Of a stretch of 36,660 nucleotides of DNA, positions 1-9,504 are shown one piece after another. Origin of the DNA: Polyangiaceae bacterium. GTDB taxonomy: Bacteria > Myxococcota_A > Polyangia > Polyangiales > Polyangiaceae. The notes below the pieces were generated by a model. That model was not told the origin of the DNA. It worked only from the letters and a program-made list of their open reading frames with translations, and searched no databases. The stretch spans positions 1-36,660 of the forward strand of contig JAJDAH010000463.1 in NCBI GenBank assembly GCA_029261965.1. The letters are read 5' to 3'. The stretch's first letter is position 1; each line of letters begins with the position of its first letter. A program made the translations under genes and the position numbers.

Positions 1-346
1 GCTGAGCGATTCGCGAAGCTCTCTGCACCGTGAAGGGCTCGTCGCCGTGGTTGATGAGCACGATGCCGACTGCGCCGCGAAAATCCGAATCGATCGTGCC
101 CGGGCTGTTCACGATCGAGATCCCGTGGCGAAGCGCGAGTCCCGACCGTGGGCGGATCTGCCCCTCGTAGCCGACGGGGATTGCCATCGCGAGCCCGGTG
201 GGGATCAGCCGGCGCTCGCCCGGCGCGATCACGACGTCGTCGGCTACCGCGGCGTGCAAGTCGAAACCCGCGGAGCCGGGGGTCTTGTATTCGGGCAGTG
301 GGACCTCCACGTCCCCCACCCGCTTCACTTTGAGCTCGAGCGTCAT
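1..346 (-). CDS. dut: dUTP diphosphatase (dUTPase), partial: C-terminus off left edge
   Basis: Hydrolyses dUTP to dUMP and PPi in the cytoplasm, keeping uracil out of DNA and feeding dTMP synthesis. Reading the minus strand from ATG at 346 gives 115 residues before the window ends. The trimeric dUTPase motifs appear in order: motif I AGFDLHA (about residues 26-32), motif II PRSGLA (66-71), motif III with the uracil-binding hairpin and catalytic Asp in GTIDSDFRG (83-91), and the start of motif IV at RIAQ. The missing part is the end of motif IV and the glycine-rich C-terminal motif V. A GGGAGA Shine-Dalgarno lies 9 bases before the ATG. The gene starts 20 bp after the MoxR stop on the same strand, so it is probably the last gene of that transcript. 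Family assignment is firm. Confidence 0.95.
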   Translation of the reverse strand, partial: MTLELKVKRVGDVEVPLPEYKTPGSAGFDLHAAVADDVVIAPGERRLIPTGLAMAIPVGYEGQIRPRSGLALRHGISIVNSPGTIDSDFRGAVGIVLINHGDEPFTVQRASRIAQ

Positions 347-365
347 CGAATTGGCTCTCCCGACC

Positions 366-1523
366 TCAGAGCTGCGAGAACCGGCCGCTCTTCAACGAAG
401 CGTCGAGCAGCTGGGCGACTCGCTGTTCGAGCGCTCGCGCCTGAGGATCGGCAAACTGGGCCAAGGCAGACTTGATTTCCCCGAGAGCTTTGAGCTGACT
501 GAACAGCTGCAAGTCCGTCGGCGGGCTCGGACCGGTGAGCACTTGCCGAATGCGGTCGACCTCGGCGCTCAGCGCCGGAAGGCCGACGCCGAGAGCTCCT
601 ACGCGCTGGCGGTCGGGGTGCTCGCGGTAAAATGCTTCGAGAACGGGTTGAACGATGGCCTCGAGGATGGAGACTTGGTCCTCGACGTTCCAAACGTGCT
701 TGAGCACGAAAAAGTCACTCGCGTCAGGCTGGCTCCGCCCGTCGAGATACGCCGACGCGGCGAAGACCTTGAGCAGCTTGACGACGCGGCGGTCGCTCAT
801 GCTGATGCCCTCTGCCCGGATTTGAAAGACCAGCCCTTTGTAGGTCGAGAGAAAATCGTCGGGGAACGACAACTTGCCAGCCAACTCCTTGGCAAACCCC
901 TGGATCTCCGCCGAGCTCACGAGCGGCTTGACCTTGTCACCGCGGAGCTTCTTGACCTCGTGCTTGACCCCCAACTGGAGCAATTCGTTGAAGTGGTAGG
1001 CGTCCAGGTTGTCCGAATGGATCCGGAGCAGAAATCGGTCGAACAACGCGGAAAGTGACTCGTCGGTGGGAACCTCGTTCGAGGCTCCGAACACGCTGAC
1101 CAGCGGGCATTCGATCACCGCGCCGCCCGACGTGTAGCGCCGCTCGTTCAGAAGCGTCAGAAGCGCGTTGAGGATCGCGCTGTTCGACTTGAACACTTCG
1201 TCGAGAAATACGATCTCCGCCTCGGGCAACATTCCCGCGGTGCGCCGGCGGTAGGTGCCGTCGCGAAACGCGGCGATGTCCACCGGTCCGAAAATTTCGT
1301 TCGGCTCGGTGAAACGCGTAAGAAGGTACTCGAAGTACTTCGTATCCAAGAGCTCGGCGAGCGTGCGAAGCAGCGCGCTCTTGGCGGTGCCGGGCGGCCC
1401 GATCAACACCGCGTGCTCGCGAGCGACGATCGCGATCAGCAATAGCCGGACGATCTCGCTCTTGCCGAGGAACTGCTGGTCGAGAGTCCCGGCAACCTGC
1501 TGGAGTCGTGCGGAGAGAGCCAT
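366..1523 (-). CDS. MoxR-family AAA+ ATPase (RavA-like)
   Basis: A 385-residue AAA+ ATPase of the MoxR class, a family of chaperone-like ATPases that remodel or activate partner proteins. Visible elements are Walker A GPPGTAKS (42-49), Walker B IVFLDEV (104-110), a sensor-1 segment FGASNE (145-150) and an arginine-finger segment FDRFLLR (161-167). The hairpin region after Walker B ([17 protein letters not shown]) is typical of RavA-like MoxR proteins. The C-terminal 200 residues form a lid and helical region. MoxR genes usually sit beside a VWA-domain or DUF58 partner. Here neither is adjacent: the upstream neighbour, 3 bp away, is an AAA/TPR ATPase, and downstream is dut. Its client is therefore unknown. 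Confidence 0.92.
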   Translation of the reverse strand: MALSARLQQVAGTLDQQFLGKSEIVRLLLIAIVAREHAVLIGPPGTAKSALLRTLAELLDTKYFEYLLTRFTEPNEIFGPVDIAAFRDGTYRRRTAGMLPEAEIVFLDEVFKSNSAILNALLTLLNERRYTSGGAVIECPLVSVFGASNEVPTDESLSALFDRFLLRIHSDNLDAYHFNELLQLGVKHEVKKLRGDKVKPLVSSAEIQGFAKELAGKLSFPDDFLSTYKGLVFQIRAEGISMSDRRVVKLLKVFAASAYLDGRSQPDASDFFVLKHVWNVEDQVSILEAIVQPVLEAFYREHPDRQRVGALGVGLPALSAEVDRIRQVLTGPSPPTDLQLFSQLKALGEIKSALAQFADPQARALEQRVAQLLDASLKSGRFSQL

Positions 1524-1526
1524 CGG

Positions 1527-4181
1527 TTACCCGCCTTGGTCGGCTGGGGCGACCTTGTGCCGCCCGAAGATTTCGGTCGCCATTTCGTTGAGGGTGACCG
1601 CCTCGCGCTGAATGTCGGCGTTGTGTTTGTACTGGGCGGAGTGGAAGACGAGGTCCGCGAACGCCTTGTAGCTCTTCGCGACTTCGAGCTCGTTGCCAAT
1701 CTCCTTGCAGATGGCGATCGAGCGCATGAAGTAGTCCACCGCCTTGGACTTGTGGCTTTCACCCCACGCCCCGGCGCCCGTGACCTCCCCGAGGGTTCTC
1801 AGCGCCGTGGCGAGGTGAACTTTGCTCCTCACCTGTCCGAACAAGTCGACCGCTCGTTTGATGCTGTCACGGGCGCGCTTCAGGTCTCCCTGCTTGAGAT
1901 ACGCCTTCGCGAGACCGCGCTTCACCTCGGCCAAATGCAACTTGTCCCCGAGCTCGTCGCACAACTCTTCCGCGCGAGTCAGGATTCGAACCGCTTCGTC
2001 GGTATTTCCCAACCGGTCGTGTGCCTCTCCGATGTTGGTGAGCACCACGGCGATCCGGTTTCGTTCACCGATCTCGGTGGCGACGTCGTGCGCTTCCTGA
2101 AACAGGTCGAGGGCTCTCTTGTGGTCGTTCTCGCGCGTCGCCAACCTGCCGAGATTATTGAGCGTTTGGGTAATTCCAAGGGAGTCACCGATCTCGCGGC
2201 GGATCTGCAACGACGCCTCGAACGCCTCGATCGCGTTCTGGTCGCTGCCGTGATCCATCCACACGAGCCCGATGTTGTTGAGGCTCAGAGAGATCGAACG
2301 ACGGTCGCCGATCTTTTTTCTCCGGTCCAGCGAATCGCGCATCTCGGCGAGCGCCGGCTCGTACTCCCCACGTATCCAGAGCAACTTGCCGATGTCGTCG
2401 TGGCACGACGCAATGCCGCGCTCGTCTCCGGAAGCCTCGAACAGCTCGAGCGCGGTCTGCAAGTGCTCCGATGCTTGGCTGAGAGAGCCAATGTCGCGAA
2501 ACAGGCGGCCGATTCGGTTGTGCGCTGCGGCGCCCTTGGGTCGGATGCCGAGTCGAAAGGCGATGGCCAGCATTTCGCGGAAGGCTTTGAATGCTTCGTC
2601 CGTCCGTCCGAGCAGCTGCAGCACGTCACCATGATTGTGCAGCGCATCGATCCGGCGCGCGGCGTCACGATCGCCGAGGAGCTCGAGACCGCGGGCGTAG
2701 TACTCGCTCGCCTTGTTCGCCGCGTAGGCACTACGTGCGATGTCGGCGGCATCGAGGTAGGTCAACCCCGCCCGCGCCGTCGCGGCAGCTTGCTCGAGAT
2801 GGTCCGCGAGCATGCCGAGGTACTCCTCTTGGCTGCGCACCTGCTCCATCTGCGCCAGCCAATCGGCGACCGTCTGGTGGTACTGTCGTAGCACTCCCGC
2901 GCTCGTGAGGTTGCTGACCTTCTCGCGCTCGAGGTTGTGTTTGAAGACGTACTCCTTGTCGCCGGGGAACGCCGAGTCCGGAAGCTCGAGCAAGTAGTCA
3001 CGCTCCACCAAGTCGGTCAGCTGAGCCTGGATCGTGCCGACGTCCGCGGCTTGCCCGATCCGCCATAGGTCGGGGGGCTTTTCTGCCATTCGACCAAGGG
3101 CAACGAGGCCACCAAGCCACAAGACGCTGCCCATCGCCGCAGCGTGCTCGAGCAGTCGGCGATCAGGAGCGCTGAGCGCAGCAATGCGGGCCGAAACCGC
3201 GTCGTCGACGGTCAGTGGGAGCCGCACGCTCGAGACCTTCTCGATGTTGACCTTCCACTTGCCGTCGCTTGCCGGCTCGAGAACCCCCGAATCGTGGAAA
3301 ATCCTCACCATTTGATGAAGAAGTCCCGGGGTGCCGCCGGCGAGATTGACCGCCGCTTCGACGAGAGCGTCCGGGGGACCTCCTTCGCATCGACCCAAAA
3401 GCTCCTCCATGATCGCAACCGCGGTGTCGTCCGGAACGGGTCGAAGATCGAGCTGGAGGTGACGACTGCCCCCGTAGGAGGGCCAATCCTCTCGGCGGAT
3501 CAAGAGCTCCGGACGAGCTTCGCAAAGCAAGAAGGTCTGAACCTGGAGGTTTTCCATCAGATACCGCAGGAGATCCACCGAGTCATCGTCCGCGTGCTCG
3601 AGATCTTCGAAGATCAAGAGCAGCGGGCCCTGGCTCGCGTCACTTTCGAAGAAGCTCTTGATGACTGCGCGGCCGACGAGCTTGGCTTGAACCGAGTCGT
3701 CGGCCACGGCTTTGGTCAGTGGGCTGTCGGCGAACCGCACGCCGATCATCTGTCCGAGGAAAAAACAAACGTCACCGACCTTCCGGTCGTCGAGCACCTT
3801 GGAGACTTCGGCACGCACTTTGTCGTCGGCGGCTTTAGGAGCGGTGCCTTCGAGCAGACCGAAGCGGGCTCGGAGCAAGCGTGCGAAGACCCCGTAGCTC
3901 TGGTCCGTGGCGCGCGCAGCCGCGCGATAGACTCGTGGTGCCTTCCCGGGCTGGGCTCGAATGTCATCGAGCAGCTCAGTGATGATGCGACTCTTGCCGA
4001 CGCCGGTTTCGCCGATCAAGGTCACGATCCGGGTTTGCTTTTCGTCGAACGCCCGGTTCGTTTCGGCTTTCAGAGTGCAAAGCTCGGCATCGCGACCGAG
4101 CAACGGTGCGTTGCTCGTGGCCAGCACGGCGGCTCGTCCCTTCACTCTGGCGAGTCTCGCCCCCCGCCGGAGGTGATTCAA
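1527..4181 (-). CDS. Large AAA-type ATPase with C-terminal TPR array (STAND-like regulator)
   Basis: An 884-residue predicted cytoplasmic signalling ATPase. The N-terminus has the LLGRDAEL entry motif of AAA_16-type modules, Walker A GETGVGKS (57-64) and a Walker B-like LLLIFEDLE (187-195). A winged-helix-like middle region follows at about 310-450. From about 485 to 870 there are repeated roughly 40-residue tetratricopeptide units with recurrent LNNIG/LNNLG and A..F..AL features, of the TPR_12 type. In myxobacteria such modules are often fused to a Ser/Thr kinase or an adenylate cyclase; no such domain is present here. The track start is TTG at 4181. In-frame GTG codons at 4145 and 4127 are equally possible because no clear ribosome-binding site decides. 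It lies 32 bp after the endopeptidase gene and 3 bp before MoxR. A partnership with MoxR is inference from position. Confidence 0.85.
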   Translation of the reverse strand: MNHLRRGARLARVKGRAAVLATSNAPLLGRDAELCTLKAETNRAFDEKQTRIVTLIGETGVGKSRIITELLDDIRAQPGKAPRVYRAAARATDQSYGVFARLLRARFGLLEGTAPKAADDKVRAEVSKVLDDRKVGDVCFFLGQMIGVRFADSPLTKAVADDSVQAKLVGRAVIKSFFESDASQGPLLLIFEDLEHADDDSVDLLRYLMENLQVQTFLLCEARPELLIRREDWPSYGGSRHLQLDLRPVPDDTAVAIMEELLGRCEGGPPDALVEAAVNLAGGTPGLLHQMVRIFHDSGVLEPASDGKWKVNIEKVSSVRLPLTVDDAVSARIAALSAPDRRLLEHAAAMGSVLWLGGLVALGRMAEKPPDLWRIGQAADVGTIQAQLTDLVERDYLLELPDSAFPGDKEYVFKHNLEREKVSNLTSAGVLRQYHQTVADWLAQMEQVRSQEEYLGMLADHLEQAAATARAGLTYLDAADIARSAYAANKASEYYARGLELLGDRDAARRIDALHNHGDVLQLLGRTDEAFKAFREMLAIAFRLGIRPKGAAAHNRIGRLFRDIGSLSQASEHLQTALELFEASGDERGIASCHDDIGKLLWIRGEYEPALAEMRDSLDRRKKIGDRRSISLSLNNIGLVWMDHGSDQNAIEAFEASLQIRREIGDSLGITQTLNNLGRLATRENDHKRALDLFQEAHDVATEIGERNRIAVVLTNIGEAHDRLGNTDEAVRILTRAEELCDELGDKLHLAEVKRGLAKAYLKQGDLKRARDSIKRAVDLFGQVRSKVHLATALRTLGEVTGAGAWGESHKSKAVDYFMRSIAICKEIGNELEVAKSYKAFADLVFHSAQYKHNADIQREAVTLNEMATEIFGRHKVAPADQGG

Positions 4182-4213
4182 GGGCGCAGAGCCGCCGCCC
4201 AGGGGGCCATGGC

Positions 4214-5092
4214 TCAGCCTGCGCCGCGCGAGCCCGGACGCACTTTGGCGGATGAGCGGGGCTTTTTCTCGGGGGTCTTCTCCCGCCGGGGCTTGTGGCC
4301 GGAGGGCTCCGAGACGCAGACGTCACGCTGAGCGCGGGGGCAGCGAATGCGAAGGTGGAAGTGGTCGTCGTGGACGAGCCCCTGCGAGGGTTGTTTCATC
4401 GCGATTGACGCTCGGTGTCGGACCGGAAGGTACTTGCCGTGTTTTCGAGCGTAGTTGAGCAGACGTCGCCGGAGCTGTGCGGCGACGAAGATGTGCTGCA
4501 CCCTCGCTTGAGGGTCGGTCACCCAGGCCTCTACGAGCGCCCAGTTGCGCGCATCGTCGAACCGAACCCGCGGGTCGTCGACGGCACGACCCTCCCAATC
4601 GATACGTCGAAAACCTTTCGGCTCGACCGCGGAGCCGTCCTCGCGAGCGAGGTAGAAACCGACGTCGGCGTCTCGACCACTCGTGTGTGACTTGTGGCCG
4701 CCGAGCTTCCCGCCTCGCTCGAGCGAAAGGTCGCCCACGAGAAGCACGGAGCCGGGATGCTTCCGGCGAACTTTGCGAGCGCCGCGCTCGAGCATCTTGA
4801 CCAGATGCGGCAACCCCCAGTGGGCGCCGTTGCGGCGCCGAAACTCGATGCTTCCCTGCTTTCGCCGAAGCGCGACCCCGTTTTCGAGCCGACCGTTGGT
4901 CGGTGAGCCCAGGCTCTGGGCCTTTTTCGGCGGCTCGGCCGCTTCCGATTTGGCGGATTTCTTCTCGCCCTTGGCCGGAGTCGCCTCGACTTCGACGACC
5001 GGCAGCCCGAGCCCAAGGCTCACCAAAAGCAGAACGAGCAGCCTTGGCGGGGGCTTCCTGGTCCGTCCGAGTGGTCTGCACTGCCCACGCAT
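4214..5092 (-). CDS. Exported penicillin-insensitive murein endopeptidase (M74, MepA-like)
   Basis: Predicted periplasmic zinc D,D-endopeptidase that would cut peptide cross-links in peptidoglycan. I take ATG 5092 as the start (292 aa), because it places a basic segment and the hydrophobic stretch LLVLLLVSLGLGL (18-30) as a signal peptide. The longer open frame to 5179 adds 29 residues with no signal-like character. The M74 metal-site signature is visible: SHTSGRDAD (135-143; ligands H136 and D143) and HDDHFHLRIRC (241-251). A lysine/alanine-rich linker (about 40-60) precedes the domain, and the last 35 residues are a basic, proline-containing tail. It is the first gene of the leftward operon and is divergent from folC across 147 bp. 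Confidence 0.88.
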   Translation of the reverse strand: MRGQCRPLGRTRKPPPRLLVLLLVSLGLGLPVVEVEATPAKGEKKSAKSEAAEPPKKAQSLGSPTNGRLENGVALRRKQGSIEFRRRNGAHWGLPHLVKMLERGARKVRRKHPGSVLLVGDLSLERGGKLGGHKSHTSGRDADVGFYLAREDGSAVEPKGFRRIDWEGRAVDDPRVRFDDARNWALVEAWVTDPQARVQHIFVAAQLRRRLLNYARKHGKYLPVRHRASIAMKQPSQGLVHDDHFHLRIRCPRAQRDVCVSEPSGHKPRREKTPEKKPRSSAKVRPGSRGAG

Positions 5093-5239
5093 CGATTTTT
5101 GGCTAACGAATTCGCGGATCCCGGGCCAAATTAGTGTCGGGGGACTCCCCCCCCGCGCCGGCCCGGCGTATATCGGCACATTCTGCGAAATGCGTGAAAA
5201 GCGTGACCATTTGCTAGATCATCTCCCTGGCGAGGTGCG
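5093..5239. promoter_or_regulatory. Divergent intergenic region between endopeptidase gene and folC
   Basis: This 147-bp gap separates two divergent transcripts, so promoters for both should lie here. It is less GC-rich at its ends than the neighbouring genes and contains a C-run opposite a G-run near its centre. I could not find a convincing -35/-10 pair on either strand. A GAGG at 5232-5235 sits five bases before the folC GTG and is a reasonable ribosome-binding site. Confidence 0.4.
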
Positions 5240-6469
5240 GTGACAGAGCTCAAGAGCGTTCTCGAGAGGCTGTACGGGCTGATTCCCAAGGGAAAGGGAG
5301 TCGGAGTCGACGCCGTGCGTGCGGCCTGCGACCGCCTGGGTAACCCAGAAAAGGCGTTCGAAGTCGCGCACGTCGCCGGTACCAACGGCAAGGGAAGTGT
5401 GTGCGCGTTCGTCGAGTCCATTCTGCGCACGAGCGGCAAGAAGACCGGGCTCTACACCTCGCCTCACCTCACCCGTTTTGCCGAGCGCATTCAAATCGAT
5501 GGTGAGCCCATCGGCGACGAGAAACTCGTCGAGCATCTGACGCGCGTGATGGACGAGGCCCCGGAGCTCACGTTCTTCGAGACCGCGACGGTCACGGCGT
5601 TTCTCGCGTTTCAGGACGCGGGCGTCGACATCGCAGTGCTCGAGACGGGAATGGGCGGCAGGTTGGATGCCACGAACGTCGTTCCGCCGCCACGCGTCGT
5701 CGCGATCACCCGCATCGCCTTCGACCACGTCGTTGAGCTCGGTGACTCACTCGGGGCGATCGCCGCAGAGAAAGCGGGGATCATCAAGAAGGGCAGCAAG
5801 GTCGTGCTCGGCAAGCTCCATCCCGAGGCCCGCGAAGTCATCGAAAAAGCGGCGGACGCTTGCGGCGCCGAAATCGTCGAGCTCGGCTCGCCAGAGCCGG
5901 TTCCCGGCGCCCAGATCGCTTACCCTCGCCTCGCGATGTTCGGCTCCAACCTCGCCGTGGCGGTGACCGTGGCGCGCGAGCTCGACATCGAGCCGGAGGT
6001 CATCGCGACCGGCATCGAAAACGCAGTTTGGCCGGCGCGAAATGAGCTTCTGCACAGGAACGGGCAAGAGCTCACGTTGCTCGATTGCGCGCACAATCCC
6101 GACGGTGCCGTAGCCCTGTCCCACGTTCTCGATCCCAGTTTGCTCGGCGAGATCGAGTCGCGACGCGAGGTGGCTCTCGTTTTCGGGACGCTTGCCACGA
6201 AAAACTGGCGATCGATGCTCGACCGACTCGAGCATGTCATCGGCCATCGGGTGTACGTGAAACCGAGCGTGCCAAAAGCGGTGGAGCCGAGCGTCATGGC
6301 CGAGGCCGTGCCCGGAGAAACCGCAGACACGGTGGCCGATGCTCTCGCGCGAGCCCGGTCCCTGGTCGGACCCCGCGGCGTCGTCGTCGTCTGCGGCTCG
6401 ATTTTTCTCGCTGGTGAGGCGCGGGCCCAGCTATTGGGCGTGTCCCCGGACCCGCCCGTCGATCTGTAG
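5240..6469 (+). CDS. folC: Bifunctional folylpolyglutamate synthase/dihydrofolate synthase
   Basis: Adds glutamate to dihydropteroate and/or to folates in an ATP-dependent ligase reaction of the Mur-ligase superfamily. The 409-residue protein shows the ATP-binding loop GTNGKGS (47-53), the SPHL motif shortly after (about 74-77), and the conserved ETGMGGRLDATN segment near 136-147. The DCAHNPDG element of the C-terminal domain is near 280. The start is GTG 5240. Whether it has one or both activities cannot be decided from sequence. It is followed 27 bp later by yajQ on the same strand and may share its transcript. Confidence 0.93.
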   Translation: MTELKSVLERLYGLIPKGKGVGVDAVRAACDRLGNPEKAFEVAHVAGTNGKGSVCAFVESILRTSGKKTGLYTSPHLTRFAERIQIDGEPIGDEKLVEHLTRVMDEAPELTFFETATVTAFLAFQDAGVDIAVLETGMGGRLDATNVVPPPRVVAITRIAFDHVVELGDSLGAIAAEKAGIIKKGSKVVLGKLHPEAREVIEKAADACGAEIVELGSPEPVPGAQIAYPRLAMFGSNLAVAVTVARELDIEPEVIATGIENAVWPARNELLHRNGQELTLLDCAHNPDGAVALSHVLDPSLLGEIESRREVALVFGTLATKNWRSMLDRLEHVIGHRVYVKPSVPKAVEPSVMAEAVPGETADTVADALARARSLVGPRGVVVVCGSIFLAGEARAQLLGVSPDPPVDL

Positions 6470-6496
6470 GAGCCCCCAAAGGGAGCGAGCCAACGA

Positions 6497-6982
6497 ATGC
6501 CCTCTTTCGACATCGTCTCCTCGGTCGATTGGGCCGAAGTCACCAACGCTCTCAACCAGGCGAGCAGCGAGGTGGGTCAGCGTTACGACTTCCGCGGCAC
6601 GGAAACGAGCATCGAGAAGACGGAAAACGGTCTCCTCATCACGGCGAACAGCGAGGAGAGAGCCCGCGCGGCCCTCGATGTGCTCGAATCGAAAATGGTG
6701 CGTCGCAAGGTGAGCCTGAAGTTCCTCGACAAGAAGGATCCGGAGCCCGGGCCGAAGGGTTCGAGCAAGATCCTCGTCGCCATCAAGGAAGGCATCGACA
6801 AGGAGCACGCCAAAGACCTCGTCAAGCGAATCAAGGACAGCAAGTTGAAAGTCCAAGGCAGCATTCAGGGGGACGCAGTGCGCGTGAGCGGAAAGAAACG
6901 TGACGACTTGCAGTCGGCCATCGCTCTGCTCAAGAAAGCCGAGATCGACATCGAGCTCGGGTTCATCAACTTCCGTGACTGA
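6497..6982 (+). CDS. yajQ: YajQ family nucleotide/cyclic-di-GMP binding protein
   Basis: A 161-residue member of the YajQ/DUF520 family. Founding members bind nucleotides, and some (XC_3703 in Xanthomonas) bind cyclic-di-GMP and act with a transcription factor. The sequence covers the whole family: N-terminal MPSFDIVS, the YDFRGTE segment (about 30-36), the SKILVAIKEGIDKEHAKD region and the C-terminal LGFINFRD. The AAAGGGAG ribosome-binding site lies about 11 bases before the ATG. Its last codons overlap the glmM start by 8 bp, so translation of glmM may be coupled to it. The cellular role in this organism is unknown; family membership is clear. Confidence 0.93.
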   Translation: MPSFDIVSSVDWAEVTNALNQASSEVGQRYDFRGTETSIEKTENGLLITANSEERARAALDVLESKMVRRKVSLKFLDKKDPEPGPKGSSKILVAIKEGIDKEHAKDLVKRIKDSKLKVQGSIQGDAVRVSGKKRDDLQSAIALLKKAEIDIELGFINFRD

Positions 6983-8336
6983 GCGAAAGCTGTTCGGCAC
7001 CGACGGAATTCGGGGGCGCGCGAACGTGCCGCCGATGACTCCAGAGTTCGCCCTGAGGCTCGGGCGCGCGGTCGCCTACGTGGCGCGGCGCGGCCGCTCG
7101 GGCCCGGCGCGGGTCGTCATTGGCAAGGACACCCGGTTGAGCGGCTACATGCTCGAAACCGCTATCTCTTCGGGGATCTGCGCGATGGGTGGGCACGTCT
7201 GGCTCTGCGGACCGACACCGACCCCCGCCGTCGCGAACCTCACCCAGAGCATGCGGGCCGACGCGGGGATCGTGATTAGCGCGAGCCACAACCCCTACGG
7301 TGACAACGGGATCAAGATCTTCGGCCCGGACGGATTCAAGCTACCGGACGATGAAGAGTTGGAAATCGAGCGCCTCATAGAGGGCACCAAGCTCGACGCC
7401 GGAAGCCGAACCGGCGCGAAAGTCGGGCGGGCCGAAAGGATCGACGATTCAAACGGTCGCTACATCGTCTACGCCAAGGCCACCTTCCCCCGCGAGCTCA
7501 CCTTGAGTGGGCTCAAGATCGTGGTCGATGCCGCGAACGGCGCAGCCTACAAGGTCGCCCCGACCATCTTCTCCGAGCTCGGCGCCCAGGTGATCTCCCT
7601 CGGCGTCAAACCCAACGGTCGCAACATCAACCTCGACTGCGGGGCGCTGCACCCCGGTCACGTGCAGACCGAAGTCCGGAAGCGAAAAGCCGATCTCGGG
7701 GTCGCCCTCGACGGGGATGCCGATCGGCTGATCGTCGTCGACGAGAACGGTGACGTGGTCGACGGCGATGCGGTCATGGCTATGTGCGCCCGCCGCCTGC
7801 TCGAAAAAAAGCGCCTCCCGAAACGCACGTTGGTCGCGACCGTGATGAGCAATCTCGGGCTCGAGCGCGCGGTGGAAAAGGCGGGCGGAAAGCTCGAGCG
7901 GACGCCCGTCGGGGATCGCTACGTGGTCGAGCTCATGCGCAAGAAGGGCTACGGATTCGGGGGCGAGCAGTCGGGCCACCTCGTGTTTCTCGAACATGCG
8001 ACCACCGGTGATGGCGTGATCTCCGCGCTTCAGGTGCTCGCCATCGCGGTCGGGGAGCAGCGGTCGGTGAGCGAACTCGCCAAGGTCATGACCCGTGTCC
8101 CCCAGGTGCTCGAGAGCGTGCGCCTGCCCAATCGAATGCCGCTGGAAAAGATGCCGAAGCTGCAGAAGGAAATGCGACAGGTTGAAAAGAAGCTCGGGAA
8201 GCGCGGGCGCCTATTGGTCCGCTGGAGCGGCACCGAGCCCAAGCTCAGGCTCATGGCCGAGGGCCCCGACCAAAAGGCGCTCACCTCGATGGTGCAAACC
8301 ATGGCGGACGCAGCGCGTCGGGATCTCGCTGGTTGA
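6975..8336 (+). CDS. glmM: Phosphoglucosamine mutase
   Basis: Interconverts glucosamine-6-phosphate and glucosamine-1-phosphate, feeding UDP-GlcNAc for peptidoglycan and lipopolysaccharide. I set the start at GTG 6975, giving MTERKLFGTDGIRG (453 aa). The open frame extends upstream to 6900, but that part lies inside yajQ in another frame. Motifs: SASHNP with the phosphorylatable serine at about S104, the Mg-binding DGDADR (246-251), the sugar-specificity loop GGEQSGH, and the C-terminal phosphate-binding RWSGTEPKLR. The GlmM-type opening and GEQSGH favour GlmM over phosphomannomutase. The stop overlaps the nagZ start by four bases, linking cell-wall precursor synthesis to wall recycling in one transcript. 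Confidence 0.94.
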   Translation: MTERKLFGTDGIRGRANVPPMTPEFALRLGRAVAYVARRGRSGPARVVIGKDTRLSGYMLETAISSGICAMGGHVWLCGPTPTPAVANLTQSMRADAGIVISASHNPYGDNGIKIFGPDGFKLPDDEELEIERLIEGTKLDAGSRTGAKVGRAERIDDSNGRYIVYAKATFPRELTLSGLKIVVDAANGAAYKVAPTIFSELGAQVISLGVKPNGRNINLDCGALHPGHVQTEVRKRKADLGVALDGDADRLIVVDENGDVVDGDAVMAMCARRLLEKKRLPKRTLVATVMSNLGLERAVEKAGGKLERTPVGDRYVVELMRKKGYGFGGEQSGHLVFLEHATTGDGVISALQVLAIAVGEQRSVSELAKVMTRVPQVLESVRLPNRMPLEKMPKLQKEMRQVEKKLGKRGRLLVRWSGTEPKLRLMAEGPDQKALTSMVQTMADAARRDLAG

Positions 8337-9466
8337 CCGACGGCGGGGGCCAACCGACGCCCGTCGCCCCCCAGCGCGCTCGCGGGGGGCGACTCGGCGC
8401 GGAGCTGTCGACCCGAGAGCTCGCCGGTCAACTCGTCGTCGGTGGTTTCGCCGGTACGGCGCTACCCGCCGAGGTCGACGAGGCGCTAGGCGACGGTCGG
8501 CTCGGCGGCGTCATCTTGTTCAAACGCAACGTCCCTGACATCGACACCGCGTCGGCGCTGTGTCGTTCGACTCTCCTCGCCTGCCCGGAAGATCTGCCAC
8601 CGTTCATCGGCGTCGACGAGGAGGGGGGCCGCGTGAGGCGGATGCCGCCCCCTGCCCTCGCGCTTCCGCCAATGCGCCACCTCGGTTTGCGTGGCTCAGC
8701 AGAGCTCGTGCGCCGGGCGGCGCGCGGGCTAGCGGTCGAGCTTCGGGCCACGGGGTTCAACCTGGATTTCGCTCCAGTGCTCGACGTCGACAGCAATCCC
8801 AAAAATCCAGTGATAGGCGACCGATCTTTCGGCGCGGAGCCCGAGATCGTCGTGACGATGGCTCGAGCCGTGGCGCTCGGCTTTCGCGACGAGGGTTTGC
8901 TGAGCTGCGGCAAACACTTCCCGGGACACGGAGACACGGAAAAGGACAGTCACGTCGACTTGCCGATCGTGACTCACGGCCGGGAACGGCTCGACGAGGT
9001 CGAGATGGTTCCTTTTCGCGCGCTCTGCTCGGACGTCGACGCGATGATGAGCGCTCACGTGCTCTATCCGGCGCTCGATCGCAACGCGCCGGCGACCTTG
9101 AGCTCCGCGATCGCTACAGGCCTCCTCCGCGACGAGCTCGGCTTTGAAGGCGTTCTGTTTTCGGACGATCTCGAAATGGGCGCGCTGGCGAACCGGATGC
9201 CGGTGGAGGAAAGCGCGGTCAGAGCGGTGCGAGCCGGATGCGACGTCCTTCTGATCTGCCGCCAACCGCCTTGGCAAGAGCGGGCCCGGCAAGCGCTCGC
9301 CACCGAGATAGACGGGGACCCGGCGTTTCGTACGCGGTGCGAAGAGGCCGTCGACCGCAGCCTGAGAGCCCGTCGTCGCTGCCCGCCCAGGCCCGCGCAT
9401 CGGGACCAGCTCGACTCTCTGGTGGGCGGCGCCGCATCCTTCTCGCTCGCTCGGGAGCTCGGCTGA
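8333..9466 (+). CDS. nagZ: Beta-N-acetylhexosaminidase, GH3 (NagZ-like)
   Basis: A 377-residue glycoside hydrolase family 3 enzyme predicted to remove GlcNAc from anhydro-muropeptides in cell-wall recycling. It carries the NagZ signature KHFPGHGDTEKDSH (194-207), with its catalytic His-Asp loop, and a nucleophile segment SDDLEMGA (nucleophile about D278). GVDEEGGRVRR (93-103) and DFAPVLDVDSNPKNPVIGDRSFG are also family hallmarks. There is no signal peptide, which fits cytoplasmic NagZ. The start is TTG within the TTGA overlap with glmM. The first 24 residues are a Pro/Arg/Gly-rich extension, and no ATG lies nearby. It is the last gene before a convergent neighbour. Confidence 0.92.
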   Translation: MTDGGGQPTPVAPQRARGGRLGAELSTRELAGQLVVGGFAGTALPAEVDEALGDGRLGGVILFKRNVPDIDTASALCRSTLLACPEDLPPFIGVDEEGGRVRRMPPPALALPPMRHLGLRGSAELVRRAARGLAVELRATGFNLDFAPVLDVDSNPKNPVIGDRSFGAEPEIVVTMARAVALGFRDEGLLSCGKHFPGHGDTEKDSHVDLPIVTHGRERLDEVEMVPFRALCSDVDAMMSAHVLYPALDRNAPATLSSAIATGLLRDELGFEGVLFSDDLEMGALANRMPVEESAVRAVRAGCDVLLICRQPPWQERARQALATEIDGDPAFRTRCEEAVDRSLRARRRCPPRPAHRDQLDSLVGGAASFSLARELG

Positions 9467-9504
9467 GGCTTCCACCACTCCCACCGAGCAAGTTCTTCCG
9501 GGAC

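Noticed and set aside
1536-4331. Long plus-strand ORFs of 451 and 395 aa opposite the AAA/TPR gene
   Set aside because: Antisense artefacts of GC-rich codon bias; the minus frame carries Walker and TPR motifs.
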